DNA from: Candidatus Martarchaeota archaeon
Lineage (GTDB): Archaea > Micrarchaeota > Micrarchaeia > Micrarchaeales > Micrarchaeaceae
NCBI GenBank assembly: GCA_023380795.1
Contig: JAMCSF010000024.1
Location: 1 to 49,240 of the forward strand
Direction of reading: 5' to 3'
Length of the DNA stretch: 49,240 nucleotides
Positions within the stretch are counted from its first letter, which is position 1. Each line of letters starts with the position of its first letter. This document shows positions 1 through 12,090 of this stretch, piece by piece. The notes beneath the pieces are model-generated. The model had not been told where the DNA came from and ran no database searches. It was given only the letters and a program-made list of their open reading frames with translations. Made by a program: the position numbers and the translations under genes.

Positions 1-32
1 AATTTTTTAGGTTAAATTCAGATAAAAGAGCA

Positions 33-950
33 ATGATAACCTTCCATTCCATAGGAGATATGGACTGCGTATCGTCTGCTTTCGGCATTGCGAAAATACT
101 GAAAAATTCCTCAATACGTGCTCCAGATTTCATATCCTCCAATGCCCGCTTCGCGATTGAACAGGCGGGAATAGAGATGCCAGAGCTAGGCAGCGGTTTT
201 GATGAAGGCGCAGAAATCATAGTGCTTGTCGACGTAAACAATTTTGAGGACTGCGGGCGTTTTGAGAAAAGGCTTGAAGAATCTCCTGCCCAGATTGCTG
301 TAATAGACCACCACGCTTTTCCCAAGGCAGGCAAAGCATTAGTCTTCAACGATGAGAGTTATAATTCCACGGCAAGCATAGTATACGAACTCCTCAAAAG
401 CTTAGACATAAGCTTGGATCGCCCAACGTCCGAGCTTCTCGCTATGGGCATATATTCAGATTCTGCAGAATTCAGGAACGCGACTGCCAAGAGCTTCGTT
501 CAGATAGGCGAATTGCTTGAAATTTCAGGCCTCGGGTTTCAGCAGCTGCTGGAGAAATTTTCCAAGCTGGCCCCTGCCGAGGCAAGAGAGAGAACAGTAG
601 ACGAACTTTTCGATTCTGAAACCATGATTGTAAAAGGCAGGCTTTTCGTAAAGGGCACTACTTCTGTACACGCGGCAATAGCGGCCGACGACGCAATAAA
701 GATAGGCGCCGACATAGCCCTTTTCTGCTCTGAATCAGAAAGCGAAATATCTTTCTCTGCCAGGTGCAGGCCGACTTTGGATGCCGAAATGAACTTGCAT
801 CTTGGCAAGATAATGAGATCAATATCGAGCATAATAGAAGGAACAGGTGGAGGCCATCCTTGCGCTGCTGGAGCGTATGGGCCAAAAAAGGAGGGCAAGG
901 ATGCATTCATAAAGGCCTTTCAGGATAAGGTATTCAGGGATCAAAGATGA
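33..950 (+). CDS. DHH-family phosphoesterase (RecJ/NrnA-like)
   Basis: A 305-residue DHH-DHHA1 phosphoesterase. These enzymes hydrolyse phosphodiester bonds in single-stranded DNA, oligoribonucleotides or cyclic dinucleotides using Mn2+. The N-terminal half has a metal-binding start (HSIGDMDC near residue 5), a DVNN motif near residue 67 and the hallmark VIDHHAF near residue 90. The C-terminal DHHA1 domain ends with the substrate-binding GTGGGHPCAAG motif near residue 275. Its stop codon overlaps the start of mre11 (ATGA), so the two are translationally coupled. This suggests a role in DNA end processing, but substrate preference (RecJ-like exonuclease or nanoRNase) cannot be decided from sequence alone. 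The short spacing before the ATG fits the window's left edge, and an upstream operon partner may lie outside. Confidence 0.85.
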   Translation: MITFHSIGDMDCVSSAFGIAKILKNSSIRAPDFISSNARFAIEQAGIEMPELGSGFDEGAEIIVLVDVNNFEDCGRFEKRLEESPAQIAVIDHHAFPKAGKALVFNDESYNSTASIVYELLKSLDISLDRPTSELLAMGIYSDSAEFRNATAKSFVQIGELLEISGLGFQQLLEKFSKLAPAEARERTVDELFDSETMIVKGRLFVKGTTSVHAAIAADDAIKIGADIALFCSESESEISFSARCRPTLDAEMNLHLGKIMRSISSIIEGTGGGHPCAAGAYGPKKEGKDAFIKAFQDKVFRDQR

Positions 951-2155
951 AGATAGCAATAGTTTCGGACATGCACATAGGCTACGAGCGCTTTTATGAC
1001 GACGCTTACGAGCAGGCGCGCGAGGCGCTTGCGAAAGCGGCATCGATGGCCGACGTCATATTGCTTCCAGGAGACATATTTGACAAAAGAGCCCCAAAGC
1101 CAGAAGTTATTGCACAAGCGCTTAGCCTGTTCAGGGAGCTCAACGGCGCCGAATGGAAAACGGATGTTAAATGGTTCAGGGGGCAGGGCAGAGACTTTTC
1201 ATCTGCGCCGATAGTGGCGATATCAGGAACACACGAGAGAACGGCCGCAGGGAAGGAAAACCCTCTAGGGCTTCTCGCACTTGCCGGATTGCTTATAGAC
1301 GCAAGCGAATCGCAAGTACTGCTCGAAAAAGACGGCGAAAGAGTAGCCGTTTATGGGCTTGGAGGCTTGTCCGAGGAAAGGGTCGTAGATAAACTGAAGG
1401 AGCTCGATCCGAAGCCGGTGGAAGGAGCTTTCAACGTTTTCATGCTGCACCAATCCATATACGAGATACTGCCGTTCGACAACTCGTTCATGCACTATGA
1501 TGATTTGCCGAAAGGGTTTGACCTTTACGTTTGCGGCCACATACACAGCAGAGTCAAAGCGACAGTGCACGGAAAGCTTTTCCTTATACCCGGAAGTACG
1601 GTCCTGACGCAGCTGAAGGAGGGGGAACAGGAAAAGAAGGGATTCATACTTTTTGACACGCAGAAATACAGCTACGAGTTTATTGAGATAGGAAGCAGGC
1701 CATTCATAGTTAAAAGGCTGAAATTCGAAAATGCTTCGATTGCAGAGGTAAGGAAAAAATGTGATGAGGCTATAGCCGAATGTGTTGCGGGCAGAGAGAA
1801 AAAGCCAATAGTAAAGCTTTATCTTGAAGGCACTTTTGAGCTTGGTGGCTCTAGCGAGCTGGGCCTCAGGGCGCTGATAATGAAACATGCAGGGGATGCG
1901 ATTTTGGAAATGGACACTTCAGGGCTGAAAGAGCCGGAGATAGAAAAAAGCATAGAAGGGATAAGGGAGAACAGCATAGACAGCGTAGGAATAAAAGATA
2001 TAGGAATGCAGCTGCTGAGGAGCAGGCTGAAGGAGCTCGGCTTCAAAGATGCAATAAATGTCGAGGAGCTCTTCGAGATTCTTTCGGATCAAAAAACTTC
2101 CAAGAAAGACAAAATAATAGAAAACGCGCTTAAGTTTCTAGAAGAGGACCCCTGA
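947..2155 (+). CDS. mre11: DNA repair exonuclease Mre11
   Basis: A 402-residue Mre11/SbcD-type metallophosphoesterase that acts with Rad50 in processing DNA double-strand breaks. Visible phosphoesterase motifs are SDMHIG near residue 7, LPGDIFD near residue 40, SGTHER near residue 91 (the usual GNHD position, with T in place of N), a conserved His in VFMLHQS near residue 165 and CGHIHS near residue 195. Length matches archaeal Mre11. The C-terminal 150 residues are charged and helical, as expected for the Rad50-binding region. It overlaps the DHH gene by four bases. No rad50 lies downstream in the window. Instead the gene abuts the convergent eL14 gene with no gap. Confidence 0.88.
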   Translation: MKIAIVSDMHIGYERFYDDAYEQAREALAKAASMADVILLPGDIFDKRAPKPEVIAQALSLFRELNGAEWKTDVKWFRGQGRDFSSAPIVAISGTHERTAAGKENPLGLLALAGLLIDASESQVLLEKDGERVAVYGLGGLSEERVVDKLKELDPKPVEGAFNVFMLHQSIYEILPFDNSFMHYDDLPKGFDLYVCGHIHSRVKATVHGKLFLIPGSTVLTQLKEGEQEKKGFILFDTQKYSYEFIEIGSRPFIVKRLKFENASIAEVRKKCDEAIAECVAGREKKPIVKLYLEGTFELGGSSELGLRALIMKHAGDAILEMDTSGLKEPEIEKSIEGIRENSIDSVGIKDIGMQLLRSRLKELGFKDAINVEELFEILSDQKTSKKDKIIENALKFLEEDP

Positions 2156-2395
2156 TTATTTGTGCTTAGGGGCTTCGGACGAAACTCCAAGTATCTTGTT
2201 TACTTGGTCCTTGTTCTTAGGATCTACTTTCTCATTCAGGAATTCCAAATGCCTAGCATTGCATTTGCGCTCCTTCTGTCGCTTCGAGGTCACTATGTTT
2301 ACATAGCCGTTCTGGCCAACCGAAGTTATGACCGCCATGCTGCCAGCATCCCTTCCGAACTTCTTTATGCATACTCTGCCTTGTTCAACCAACAT
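2156..2395 (-). CDS. rpl14e: ribosomal protein eL14
   Basis: A 79-residue KOW-domain protein of the large ribosomal subunit. The beginning (VEQGRVCIKKFGRDAGSMAV) and the RKCNARHLEFL segment are characteristic of archaeal eL14. A GTG in frame three codons earlier is less likely the start: GTGATACAA before the ATG looks like the ribosome site. It is the last gene of the adkA-DUF106-eL34-cmk-eL14 series, the classical archaeal order after secY. Its stop abuts the stop of the convergent mre11 gene. Confidence 0.88.
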   Translation of the reverse strand: MLVEQGRVCIKKFGRDAGSMAVITSVGQNGYVNIVTSKRQKERKCNARHLEFLNEKVDPKNKDQVNKILGVSSEAPKHK

Positions 2396-2460
2396 TTGTA
2401 TCACTTTGTAATCGATATGTGCTTATATTTGCCACTTAACCCTTTTAATTGTTAGCACCG

Positions 2461-2976
2461 TTACCTCTCGCTCGCTTTGGCCGCCAGGCATATTATTTCT
2501 GCGCATTCCCCAGGGCCTATCTTTTCCGTGTTTATGACCATGTCAAATATCGACCTGTCGTTAAGGTCTATTCCGTATATGCGCTTTATGCTCCTTACTT
2601 CGCTCTGGTCCTTTTCTGACACCAGTTTTTCCGCATCGGATATTCCGATATTGTACACTTTTGCCCATCTGGAAGAGCGCGTTTTTATGCCTGCGTGCAG
2701 CCATATCCTGAGCGTTGCGTCTTCAATGAACCATGGCGCCAGCCATGTGCTCAGTACGCACGAGCCTGCGGAATCAGCCTGCTTCTTTATCTCGTTGTCG
2801 AACGATTTCACAAATTCGTCAGACGCATTGTCAGTGAACTTTGCCACTTCCAGCTCGCTCTTCACATATTCCTTGTAAGATTTGTGTATATGAGCTATTC
2901 CGAGCTTTTCCGAAACCAGCTCTGCGACAGTAGTCTTGCCGCTGGAGGTAAAGCCGGATATGCATATCTTGATCAT
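2461..2976 (-). CDS. cmk: archaeal cytidylate kinase
   Basis: A 171-residue P-loop kinase that phosphorylates CMP/dCMP. The Walker A motif is in ISGFTSSGKTTVAE at residues 5-18. The HIHKSYKEYVK segment is the archaeal Cmk version of the substrate region, and a LSTWLAPWFI stretch follows near residue 75. The ATG at 2976 lies four bases after the eL34 stop. An earlier in-frame start would overlap eL34 and adds five unlike residues. Its position between eL34 and eL14 is conserved in many archaea and supports the assignment. Confidence 0.88.
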   Translation of the reverse strand: MIKICISGFTSSGKTTVAELVSEKLGIAHIHKSYKEYVKSELEVAKFTDNASDEFVKSFDNEIKKQADSAGSCVLSTWLAPWFIEDATLRIWLHAGIKTRSSRWAKVYNIGISDAEKLVSEKDQSEVRSIKRIYGIDLNDRSIFDMVINTEKIGPGECAEIICLAAKASER

Positions 2977-2980
2977 AGCG

Positions 2981-3298
2981 TCAGTGTGCAACGAGCTGTA
3001 GCACGTAGGACCTTTGCCTTATGCCTATGTCGTTGAGCTTCATGTCGCCCTGCTCCACCCTGCTCCTGAGCTTTACCACTTCGGCAGTGCAGGAAGCGCA
3101 GAGCACTCCCCCAAACAGCCTGCTGTTGGTCCTCCTCGTCTTTGGGCCCTTCTGTGATATGCCGTTGAGCTCCTGGCCGCATATCGCACAGTGCGGCATC
3201 ATGTCCTTTCCGCGCTTGTAATGAGTGACCGTCCTCTTTGAACTCGTTACTCTTTGTACCTTCTTGAAACTGTGAGACCTGTGCATTGGCTTTGGCAA
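2981..3298 (-). CDS. rpl34e: ribosomal protein eL34
   Basis: A 105-residue large-subunit protein with a zinc-finger-like Cys pair CAICG near residue 38 and CASC near residue 70, plus the family's RTVTHYKRGK segment. A TTG start at 3298 is preferred. It gives MPKPMHRSHS, which matches the family's P-x-P-x-x-RS-x-S opening, and it follows GGTG by six bases. Annotation from the internal ATG (3283) would cut off this conserved opening. It precedes cmk by four bases. Confidence 0.87.
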   Translation of the reverse strand: MPKPMHRSHSFKKVQRVTSSKRTVTHYKRGKDMMPHCAICGQELNGISQKGPKTRRTNSRLFGGVLCASCTAEVVKLRSRVEQGDMKLNDIGIRQRSYVLQLVAH

Positions 3299-3358
3299 AT
3301 TAAACACCTTTTAAAACAACAACTTAATTGAGTAAAGGAAATTCTATTGAAAAACTAT

Positions 3359-3889
3359 TTATGTGTTTGTACCTGATTCTGCTGCTTCCGCTGCAGCTAT
3401 CGCTTGGCGCTCCAGCTTCGTTTTCTTTCTGTCGTATATCATTATTATTATCGATGTAGTTATTCCCAAAATGAAAACGCATGCGAAGAACACGCCTAGA
3501 TAGTTTAGCTTCATAGAGCCAAGGATAGACAAAGGCACGTACTCGTTGGCTATCGAATGGAAAGTAGTTGGCAGAACAAGGTAATAAAGCAGGAAAAATA
3601 CAGGCAGTATGACTAGCATTGGCTTTATGGACGTCTTCATGTTTTCGCTCATAAGTGGCATTAGCTCGCTCTGCTTCTTGGCTATCTCCTCTTTTGTGGC
3701 ATTTGACTTTACAAGCTGGTTCAGCTCCTTCGACAGCGCATTCATGCGCTGCTGCAGCTCCCTCATCTTCTTTGGATTCCCTACCTTGCGCTGGGCAAAC
3801 GTCGAGAAGGCCACATAGGCTATGCCTATGGCTATAATTATTATTACTGTGCCCATGGGCATCAGTGCGTTAAGAGTTACTGCGGCCAT
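3359..3889 (-). CDS. EMC3/Oxa1-like membrane insertase (DUF106)
   Basis: A 176-residue membrane protein of the DUF106/EMC3-TMCO1 family, archaeal relatives of YidC/Oxa1 that help insert proteins into the membrane. There is one transmembrane segment near residues 10-30, a charged coiled-coil hairpin near 38-80 rich in Gln/Lys/Glu, then membrane segments near 86-108 and 126-150 and a basic cytoplasmic tail. This is the expected three-helix layout. It overlaps the end of adkA by 20 bases and is followed by eL34, the standard archaeal secY-operon order. No clear ribosome site precedes the first ATG; a start at codon 10 or 12 is possible. Confidence 0.82.
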   Translation of the reverse strand: MAAVTLNALMPMGTVIIIIAIGIAYVAFSTFAQRKVGNPKKMRELQQRMNALSKELNQLVKSNATKEEIAKKQSELMPLMSENMKTSIKPMLVILPVFFLLYYLVLPTTFHSIANEYVPLSILGSMKLNYLGVFFACVFILGITTSIIIMIYDRKKTKLERQAIAAAEAAESGTNT

Positions 3890-4481
3890 GGTATTCGCTG
3901 TTTTCAGTTATATCATTTATGAAGCTCTTGAAGTCCGCTTTTGCAGCCTCAAGCCCTCCTTCTTTGTTGTGCAGTATGTAAACCGGTATATCGTATGTCG
4001 ACCCGTAAAGAGTCACTACTGAGAGATTAAGATGGCGCTGCAGGTTCAGCACCTCCTCGTCATCGTTCTCTCTTTTCCTTACAGTGTCAGTCGAGCGCCG
4101 CTTTATCAGCTCATCTGGGCTGGCATCGACATATATTATGCCGCGTATGCTTCCCATATACTGCAAGTCATTTATGGGCAGTCCAAATATAAATTTATTT
4201 CCTTTTTCGACCGTTGCGTGAGTGTCAACTATTACCGTGCCCTTCATTTTCGCTATCTTGCTGAAGGCCGCCTTCCTCAATTCCCTTATTTTCTCTGTTG
4301 GGAGATACCTGAGCCTGTCCCTAGGTATGTTCTGGGATTTTACCTCTTCGGCCATCAGCGTGCCTATGTTTACGACCTCAAAGTTCCGTGTTTCGGCATT
4401 CACGCTGTTTATAAGGGTTGTTTTTCCTGCTCCCGGAGAACCAAGAACGAGTATTATTATGTTTTCAGGATTGTGTTCCAT
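3870..4481 (-). CDS. adkA: archaeal-type adenylate kinase
   Basis: A 203-residue P-loop nucleotide kinase (ATP + AMP to 2 ADP) of the archaeal AdkA type. Walker A is LGSPGAGKTT near residues 12-21, followed by the VNIGTLMAEE region, a DTHATVEKG segment near 100 and the SPDELIKRRSTDTVRKRE arginine-rich lid near 135. The ATG at 4481 is chosen because the family begins just before the Walker A strand; the upstream 20 codons look like non-coding sequence. A TATA-like stretch (about 4510-4525 on this strand) lies the right distance upstream. Confidence 0.9.
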   Translation of the reverse strand: MEHNPENIIILVLGSPGAGKTTLINSVNAETRNFEVVNIGTLMAEEVKSQNIPRDRLRYLPTEKIRELRKAAFSKIAKMKGTVIVDTHATVEKGNKFIFGLPINDLQYMGSIRGIIYVDASPDELIKRRSTDTVRKRENDDEEVLNLQRHLNLSVVTLYGSTYDIPVYILHNKEGGLEAAKADFKSFINDITENSEYHGRSNS

Positions 4482-4543
4482 TGGATGCACGTTTGTGTTT
4501 CGGATTTCGAGTTTAAAATGTTTTGCATTGGGACTATGCAAGC

Positions 4544-4583
4544 TTAAAAAAAGAAAAATAAAAGGGACGGGCCCTAGCCCGTC
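4544..4583 (-). terminator. intrinsic-type terminator after the thermosome gene
   Basis: On the minus strand, a perfect 7-bp GC stem (GACGGGC/GCCCGTC, 4-base loop, 4566-4583) is followed by a T-rich run covering about 4544-4563. It lies just after the thermosome stop and before the adkA promoter, so it probably separates the two transcription units. Confidence 0.65.
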
Positions 4584-4600
4584 ACCCCATTACGTGCCGT

Positions 4601-6250
4601 TTATTCCATAGGCGGCATTCCTTGCGCACCGCCTGGGCCTCCAGGAGACCTTCCCCTGGAGCTGATTATGTCGTCTATCCTGAGGATCATCTCCGCTGCC
4701 TCGCTCGCGCTGTATATGGACTGCACCTTCATCTTTTCAGGCTCGAACACCCCGACCTTGTTCATGTCGCCTATCGCATTCCTGTATACGTCAACGCCGT
4801 ATATCTTGCCGTCCTTCGCCTTGTGCTTGCTCCTGAGCTGCACCAGCGTGTCTATGGCGTCTATTCCGGCGCTTTCCGCAAGGGTCTTTGGTATGCCTTC
4901 GAGTGCATCTGCGAATTTCTGTATCGCGAGCTGCTCCCTTCCTCCGACCTGGCCTGAGTAGTTCCTTAGCTCGTCTGCTAGGTCTATCTCTATGCTGCCT
5001 CCGCCTATGACGTATCTTCCGTCATTTTCGATAGTGGCGGATACCGCACCTATCACGTCGTTGAGCGAACGCTCTGCCTCGTCTATTACCTGCTGCGTGC
5101 CTCCCCTCACGAATATAGTTACGCTCTTCGGGTCCTTGCACTTCTCTACGAAGACCATCTGCTCTCCTGCTATCTTGCGCTCTTCGACTATGCCTGCGTG
5201 TCCCAGATCTTCTGAGTTGAGGTCGTCCAGGCTAGTTATTATCTTTGCTCCGGTGGCCTTTGAGAGCTTCTCTATGTCGCTCTTCTTTACCCTCCTCACT
5301 GCCATTATGCCGGCTTTGGCAAGGTAGTGCTGCGCCATGTCGTCTATCCCCTTCTGCGTCACAACGAAGTTTGCGCCGCTCTTCTTGACCTTCTCGACCA
5401 TTTCCTTGAGCATGCGCTCCTCTTGCTGCAGGTATGACTGTATCTGGTCCGGAGACGTTATTTCTATCTTTGCGTCCGTTTCCGTTTTCTCGATCTCCAG
5501 AGCCACGTCCAAAAGCGCTATCTTTGCGTTTGTCAGCGACTTTGGCATTCCTGGATGCGCCACTTCTTTGTCAATAAGCACGCCGTTTATCAGTGCAGTG
5601 TCTGCTATGCTGCCCCCGGCCTTTTTCTCCACCTTTATGAAGTCGTGGTCAATGTGGTATTTGCCGTCCTGGCTCTTTTCCATTACCTGCTTTACCGCCT
5701 TTATTACCAGCTTTGATATCTGCGCCTTTGTGTTGTCGTCGCCTATGTTCTTTGAGCCCATCGAAACCATTGCAATCTTCTGCAAAGTCTGCTCGTCGCT
5801 TATTTCGACGCTCTTCGAATACTTTGACAGTATTTCAGCCGCCTTTCCGGCTGCCATCTTGTATCCCTTTATTATTATTGTAGGATGTATGCCCTGCTCC
5901 AGAAGGTCTTCTGCACCCTTGAGCAATCCCCCTGCCGTTATTATTACGCTTGTGGTTCCGTCTCCGACCTCCCTGTCCTGCGTCTTTGCGACGTCAACGA
6001 GTATCTTTGCAACCGGGTGCTCTACGTTCATTTCTTCTAGTATCGTGGCCCCGTCGTTGGTTATGACTATGTCTCCGAGGTCGCTAACCAGCATCTTGTC
6101 CATACCCTTAGGACCCAGAGTCGTTTTTACGGCGTTCGCCACTGCCACTGCCACTGCGATGTTTGTTCGTTGCGCGTCCCTGCCCAAAAGCCTGGATGCT
6201 CCCTCCGGGAGCAGCAATACCTGCTGTCCGCCCATATTGTTTTCTGCCAT
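4601..6250 (-). CDS. thsA: thermosome subunit (group II chaperonin)
   Basis: A 549-residue group II chaperonin subunit that folds proteins in an ATP-driven double ring. Signature pieces are RTNIAVAVAVANAVKTTLGPKGMDKM near the N-terminus (nucleotide site), NDGATILEEM, DGTTSVIITAG and a glycine-rich C-terminus ending GGAQGMPPME. Length matches archaeal thermosomes. The start at 6250 follows GTGATAAC, a good ribosome site; the upstream 23 codons are the promoter region. It is the only chaperonin gene in the window and is transcribed away from gyrB, ending at a clear hairpin terminator. Confidence 0.96.
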   Translation of the reverse strand: MAENNMGGQQVLLLPEGASRLLGRDAQRTNIAVAVAVANAVKTTLGPKGMDKMLVSDLGDIVITNDGATILEEMNVEHPVAKILVDVAKTQDREVGDGTTSVIITAGGLLKGAEDLLEQGIHPTIIIKGYKMAAGKAAEILSKYSKSVEISDEQTLQKIAMVSMGSKNIGDDNTKAQISKLVIKAVKQVMEKSQDGKYHIDHDFIKVEKKAGGSIADTALINGVLIDKEVAHPGMPKSLTNAKIALLDVALEIEKTETDAKIEITSPDQIQSYLQQEERMLKEMVEKVKKSGANFVVTQKGIDDMAQHYLAKAGIMAVRRVKKSDIEKLSKATGAKIITSLDDLNSEDLGHAGIVEERKIAGEQMVFVEKCKDPKSVTIFVRGGTQQVIDEAERSLNDVIGAVSATIENDGRYVIGGGSIEIDLADELRNYSGQVGGREQLAIQKFADALEGIPKTLAESAGIDAIDTLVQLRSKHKAKDGKIYGVDVYRNAIGDMNKVGVFEPEKMKVQSIYSASEAAEMILRIDDIISSRGRSPGGPGGAQGMPPME

Positions 6251-8455
<2,205 letters not shown>

Positions 8456-8460
8456 TACAG

Positions 8461-10941
8461 ATGGCAGAGAACAATAACGCTTACGACAGCAGAAACCTCG
8501 AGGTAACGATAGAGGGAGAAATGCAGAGCAGCTACATCGATTACGCGATGAGCGTCATAATAGGCAGGGCGCTCCCGGATGCCAGGGACGGGCTGAAGCC
8601 GGCCCAGAGAAGAATACTTTACGCAATGCACATGCTCAAGAACACGCACGAGCAGGCAACCAAGAAGAGCGCAAGGATTGTAGGAGAAGTAATAGGAAAG
8701 TACCATCCGCACGGAGATGCGGCGGTGTACGAGACGCTTGTGAGGATGGCGCAGGATTTTTCCATGAACCACATGCTTGTAGAGGGCCAGGGCAACATGG
8801 GCTCGATAGACGGAGACCCGGCTGCTGCACAGAGGTACACGGAAGTCAGGCTTAGAAGGCTTGCCGAAGAGATGCTTGAGGATCTTGACAAGAAAGCAGT
8901 GCCGTTCATACCTAATTTCGACAACACCGAGGAAGAGCCTTCGGTGCTGCCTTCGAAAGTACCGAACCTGATGATAAACGGCTCTTCGGGCATAGCGGTT
9001 GGCGTCGCTACGAACATACTGCCGCACAACCTGGGCGAAGTGTGCGACGCGATAATGGCCTACATAGCCAACCCGGAGATAACGCCGATTGAGCTTATGG
9101 GCAATATAAAGGGGCCTGATTTCCCTACTGGCGGCATAGCGTTCATGAGCCCGGAGCTCAAGAGGTCATACTTAACAGGGAGGGGCAGCGTCATACTTAG
9201 GGGCAAGGCAGAGCTCGAGGAGGGGCACAGGCTGAGGCAGTTCGTCATAAGTGAGATACCATACACGGTCAACAAGAGCACGCTGGTGGCCAAAATAGCA
9301 GAGCTCGGGAAGCAGAAGCTCATAGACGGAATGAGCACCATAAGGGACGAGAGCGACAAGAAGGGCATGAGAGTAGTCATAGAGCTCAAGCAGGATGCCA
9401 ACCCCGATGTAGTGCTCAACCAGCTTTACAAGCATACGCAGATGCAGATAACCCTTCCGGTAATGAACATTGCCGTAATGGGCAACAGGCTGCTTACGCT
9501 CAACATACGCGATTTCATAAAGGTGTTCGTGGAGCACAGGATGGAGGTCATACGCGCAAGGACAAGATACGATTTGGGAGTGGCAACCGACAGGCGCCAT
9601 ATAGTGGAGGGGCTTCTCATAGCACTCAAGGATATTGACGGAGTAATATCCATAATAAAGGCCAGCTCGGACACAAGAGAAGCAAGGGAAACGCTCATAG
9701 GCAACTACAGCATAAGCGAGAAGCAGGCCAACGCGATACTTGACATGAAGCTGGCAAGGCTCACAAGGCTGGAAACGACGTCGCTTGAGGCCGAAAAGGC
9801 AGAGCTGGACAAGAGCATAAGCTACTACAACAGCGTGCTGGAGAACGAATCCATGGTTTACGGGATAATAAAGGAGGAGACTCTTGCGCTCAAGGACAAA
9901 TACGGGATTCCACGAAAGACAGAAATAGTGGAAGACGAGGCGCTCAGCATAGAGAACGAGGACCTCATAAAAGACTATCCTTGCGTTGTCCTGATAACCA
10001 ACAAGGGCTACATGAAAAGGCTGGATATGGACGCATACAAGAGCCAGGCTAGGGGAGGCAAGGGAGTCATAACCATGGAGCTTAAAGACGAGGATTTCGT
10101 CAGGCAGAGCCTGCAGTGCATGTCAAAGGACTTCCTCCTTGCCATAACAAACAAGGGCAGGGCGTACTGGCTAAAGGCTTACGCTGTGCCGGAGGGCGGC
10201 AGGTACAGCTCCGGCAAGGCCGCGGCCAACATGTTTGCGCTCGGAACGGACGAAAGGATAGAAAAAATAGTTAACACCAGGGAGTTCGAAGGCAAGTACA
10301 TAAACTTCGTGACTAGCTCCGGAATAATAAAGAGGAGCATGGCCGCGCTGTATTCCAGGCCGCGCTCCACCGGAATAATAGCGCTGAGCATAAACGAAGG
10401 CGATTCCCTGGCAGAAGTATGCATATCAGACGGATCTTCCGACATCTTCGTTGCCACATCAAGCGGAAAGGCAATAAGGTTCAAAGAGACCGACGCAAGA
10501 TCGGTAGGCAGGAATGCTACCGGGGTCAGGGCGATAAGGCTCAGGAAGGGCGACCGCGTGGTAAACGCCGTAGCAGTGAAAGACGATTCGCTGGTTGCAA
10601 GCATAAGCGCAAAGGGATATGGCAAGATAACCGAGATAGGAAAATACAGGCTGCAACACAGGGGAGGCAAGGGAATAATAAACCTCAAGGTAAACGAGAA
10701 GACAGGCAACGTAGTAAAGGCGCTCTCATGCAGCATTGACGACAGCATAATACTGGTTAATTCCGCAGGGCTTTCGATACAGTTCGACGCTTCAGAGGTC
10801 AGGCAGAGCGGCAGGAGCGCCAGCGGAGTCAGATTAATGAGGCTGGAAGAGGGCACGGTAGTGGTTGACGCACAGGCAGTAAAGAAGCAGGACGAGACCG
10901 GCGACGCGCAAGCCAGCTCTAAAGAACAAAGCCCGAGCTAG
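8461..10941 (+). CDS. gyrA: DNA gyrase subunit A
   Basis: An 826-residue breakage-rejoining subunit. The N-terminal winged-helix/tower region shows [24 protein letters not shown], the [12 protein letters not shown] segment and the catalytic Tyr in [10 protein letters not shown] (about residue 126). After the coiled coil, the C-terminal beta-pinwheel carries repeated GyrA-box-like motifs (QARGGKG near residue 525 and QHRGGKG near 730), which marks it as a wrapping gyrase rather than topoisomerase IV. The start ATG follows GTGATACAG, overlapping the gyrB stop region, so the genes form a tight operon. An in-frame GTG at 8452 is rejected because it overlaps this ribosome site. Confidence 0.96.
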   Translation: MAENNNAYDSRNLEVTIEGEMQSSYIDYAMSVIIGRALPDARDGLKPAQRRILYAMHMLKNTHEQATKKSARIVGEVIGKYHPHGDAAVYETLVRMAQDFSMNHMLVEGQGNMGSIDGDPAAAQRYTEVRLRRLAEEMLEDLDKKAVPFIPNFDNTEEEPSVLPSKVPNLMINGSSGIAVGVATNILPHNLGEVCDAIMAYIANPEITPIELMGNIKGPDFPTGGIAFMSPELKRSYLTGRGSVILRGKAELEEGHRLRQFVISEIPYTVNKSTLVAKIAELGKQKLIDGMSTIRDESDKKGMRVVIELKQDANPDVVLNQLYKHTQMQITLPVMNIAVMGNRLLTLNIRDFIKVFVEHRMEVIRARTRYDLGVATDRRHIVEGLLIALKDIDGVISIIKASSDTREARETLIGNYSISEKQANAILDMKLARLTRLETTSLEAEKAELDKSISYYNSVLENESMVYGIIKEETLALKDKYGIPRKTEIVEDEALSIENEDLIKDYPCVVLITNKGYMKRLDMDAYKSQARGGKGVITMELKDEDFVRQSLQCMSKDFLLAITNKGRAYWLKAYAVPEGGRYSSGKAAANMFALGTDERIEKIVNTREFEGKYINFVTSSGIIKRSMAALYSRPRSTGIIALSINEGDSLAEVCISDGSSDIFVATSSGKAIRFKETDARSVGRNATGVRAIRLRKGDRVVNAVAVKDDSLVASISAKGYGKITEIGKYRLQHRGGKGIINLKVNEKTGNVVKALSCSIDDSIILVNSAGLSIQFDASEVRQSGRSASGVRLMRLEEGTVVVDAQAVKKQDETGDAQASSKEQSPS

Positions 10942-10969
10942 ACGCCAAAAACCCAAAAATAAGATGCAT

Positions 10970-11920
10970 TCAGTCCCTTATGCCTTCGGGAGTTACCTTT
11001 ATGACGCATTCTCCGTCTGGCATGCTTGGGCTGTCGACGAGCCTGACTATGCGCTTGTCCTCCTTGCTTTTCCTCAGGTAAAGCCTAGTTGTGGCTGCAT
11101 GAGCCAGGATATTGCCGCCTATTGGAGTGGTAGGATCTCCGAAGAGTATTCCAGGATTGTCCATGACTTGGTTGGTTATGTATACAGCCAACGAATATTT
11201 ATCGGCAAGAGCTTGGAGCTTGTGAATGTGAACGTTGAGCTTTTGCTGCCTTTCCCCGAGGGCGCCCCTGCCTATGAACTCTGATCTGAAAAGAGACATC
11301 AGGGAATCGACCACTATGAGCTTTATGTTCTTCTCCGGTATTATGCTATCCGCCCTTTCTATTGTAAGTATCTGTTTCTCTGTTGTGGTGGCCCTTACGA
11401 CTATTATGTTTTGGAGCACCTGCTGCTCGTCCATCTTCTGCGCTTTGGCCATCTCGGCTATGCGCTCAGGCCTGAACGTGCCTTCCGTATCGATAAAAAG
11501 CACCGCACCTTCTAGGCCTCCTTTATCTTTTGGCAGCTGCGCGTTGACAGATAGCTGGAAGCCCAGCTGGCTCTTTCCGCTTGCGAATTTTCCATATACT
11601 TCAGTTATGGCGTTGGTTTCGACCCCTCCGCCTATGAGCTCGTTGAGGTCTTTTGATCCTGTGGTTATTTTGCCAAGCACGTTGCGCCTTTCCAGTATCT
11701 GGCCTCCGGTCTCATAATCTATTGTTGTGGCTTCCTGCGCGGCCTGTATCGCCTCCTTGGCCTTTTCAGCGTTTATGCCAGCGAGCTCGGCTAGCTCATG
11801 AGGAGCCGAGACTGCTACCTTTTCAAGGGTGTCTATGCCAGCGGCCCTGAGCTTTTCTGCTGTGGTTGGACCTATGCCTGGCAGGTCCTCGAGCTCCTTC
11901 ACGGATTTTTCCTTTGCCAT
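10970..11920 (-). CDS. radA: DNA repair and recombination protein RadA
   Basis: A 316-residue archaeal RecA/Rad51 recombinase that forms filaments on single-stranded DNA. It has an N-terminal helix-hairpin-helix domain (LPGIGPTTAEKLRAAGI), Walker A (GKFASGKSQ near residue 110; the usual position is GEFGSGKTQ) and Walker B (KLIVVDSLMSLFR near 205), plus the TTPIGGNILAHAATTR loop. Length is normal. A TATA-like AGTATAAATGG on the minus strand at about 11963-11973 suggests a short leader of about 20 bases. It converges on gyrA, with only 28 bases between the two stops. Confidence 0.96.
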   Translation of the reverse strand: MAKEKSVKELEDLPGIGPTTAEKLRAAGIDTLEKVAVSAPHELAELAGINAEKAKEAIQAAQEATTIDYETGGQILERRNVLGKITTGSKDLNELIGGGVETNAITEVYGKFASGKSQLGFQLSVNAQLPKDKGGLEGAVLFIDTEGTFRPERIAEMAKAQKMDEQQVLQNIIVVRATTTEKQILTIERADSIIPEKNIKLIVVDSLMSLFRSEFIGRGALGERQQKLNVHIHKLQALADKYSLAVYITNQVMDNPGILFGDPTTPIGGNILAHAATTRLYLRKSKEDKRIVRLVDSPSMPDGECVIKVTPEGIRD

Positions 11921-12009
11921 ACAATAAGCACCAACTAAGCATATGTATTTGTTGCGTTAGCCATTTATACTATTCGCTATGCCCCAAAATTGCCTAAATT
12001 AAGCAGAAA

Positions 12010-12090
12010 AAGTGCCAGCGTGCAATGCACGCTGGCAAGGCGACCAGTTCTTCACGACCTTCCTACAGTAGAGAACCCGTAATATAATAT
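12010..12090 (-). ncRNA. candidate small RNA with terminator hairpin
   Basis: Between divergent radA and the DUF92 gene, the minus strand shows a possible complete small transcription unit. A TATA-like T5-ATATTATATTA stretch (about 12078-12100) is followed some 40 bases later by a perfect 12-bp inverted repeat, TGCCAGCGTGCA/TGCACGCTGGCA (12013-12037), and then a CTTTTT run. No open reading frame fits. It could also simply be a DNA palindrome or a protein-binding site. No box C/D or H/ACA motifs are convincing. Confidence 0.25.
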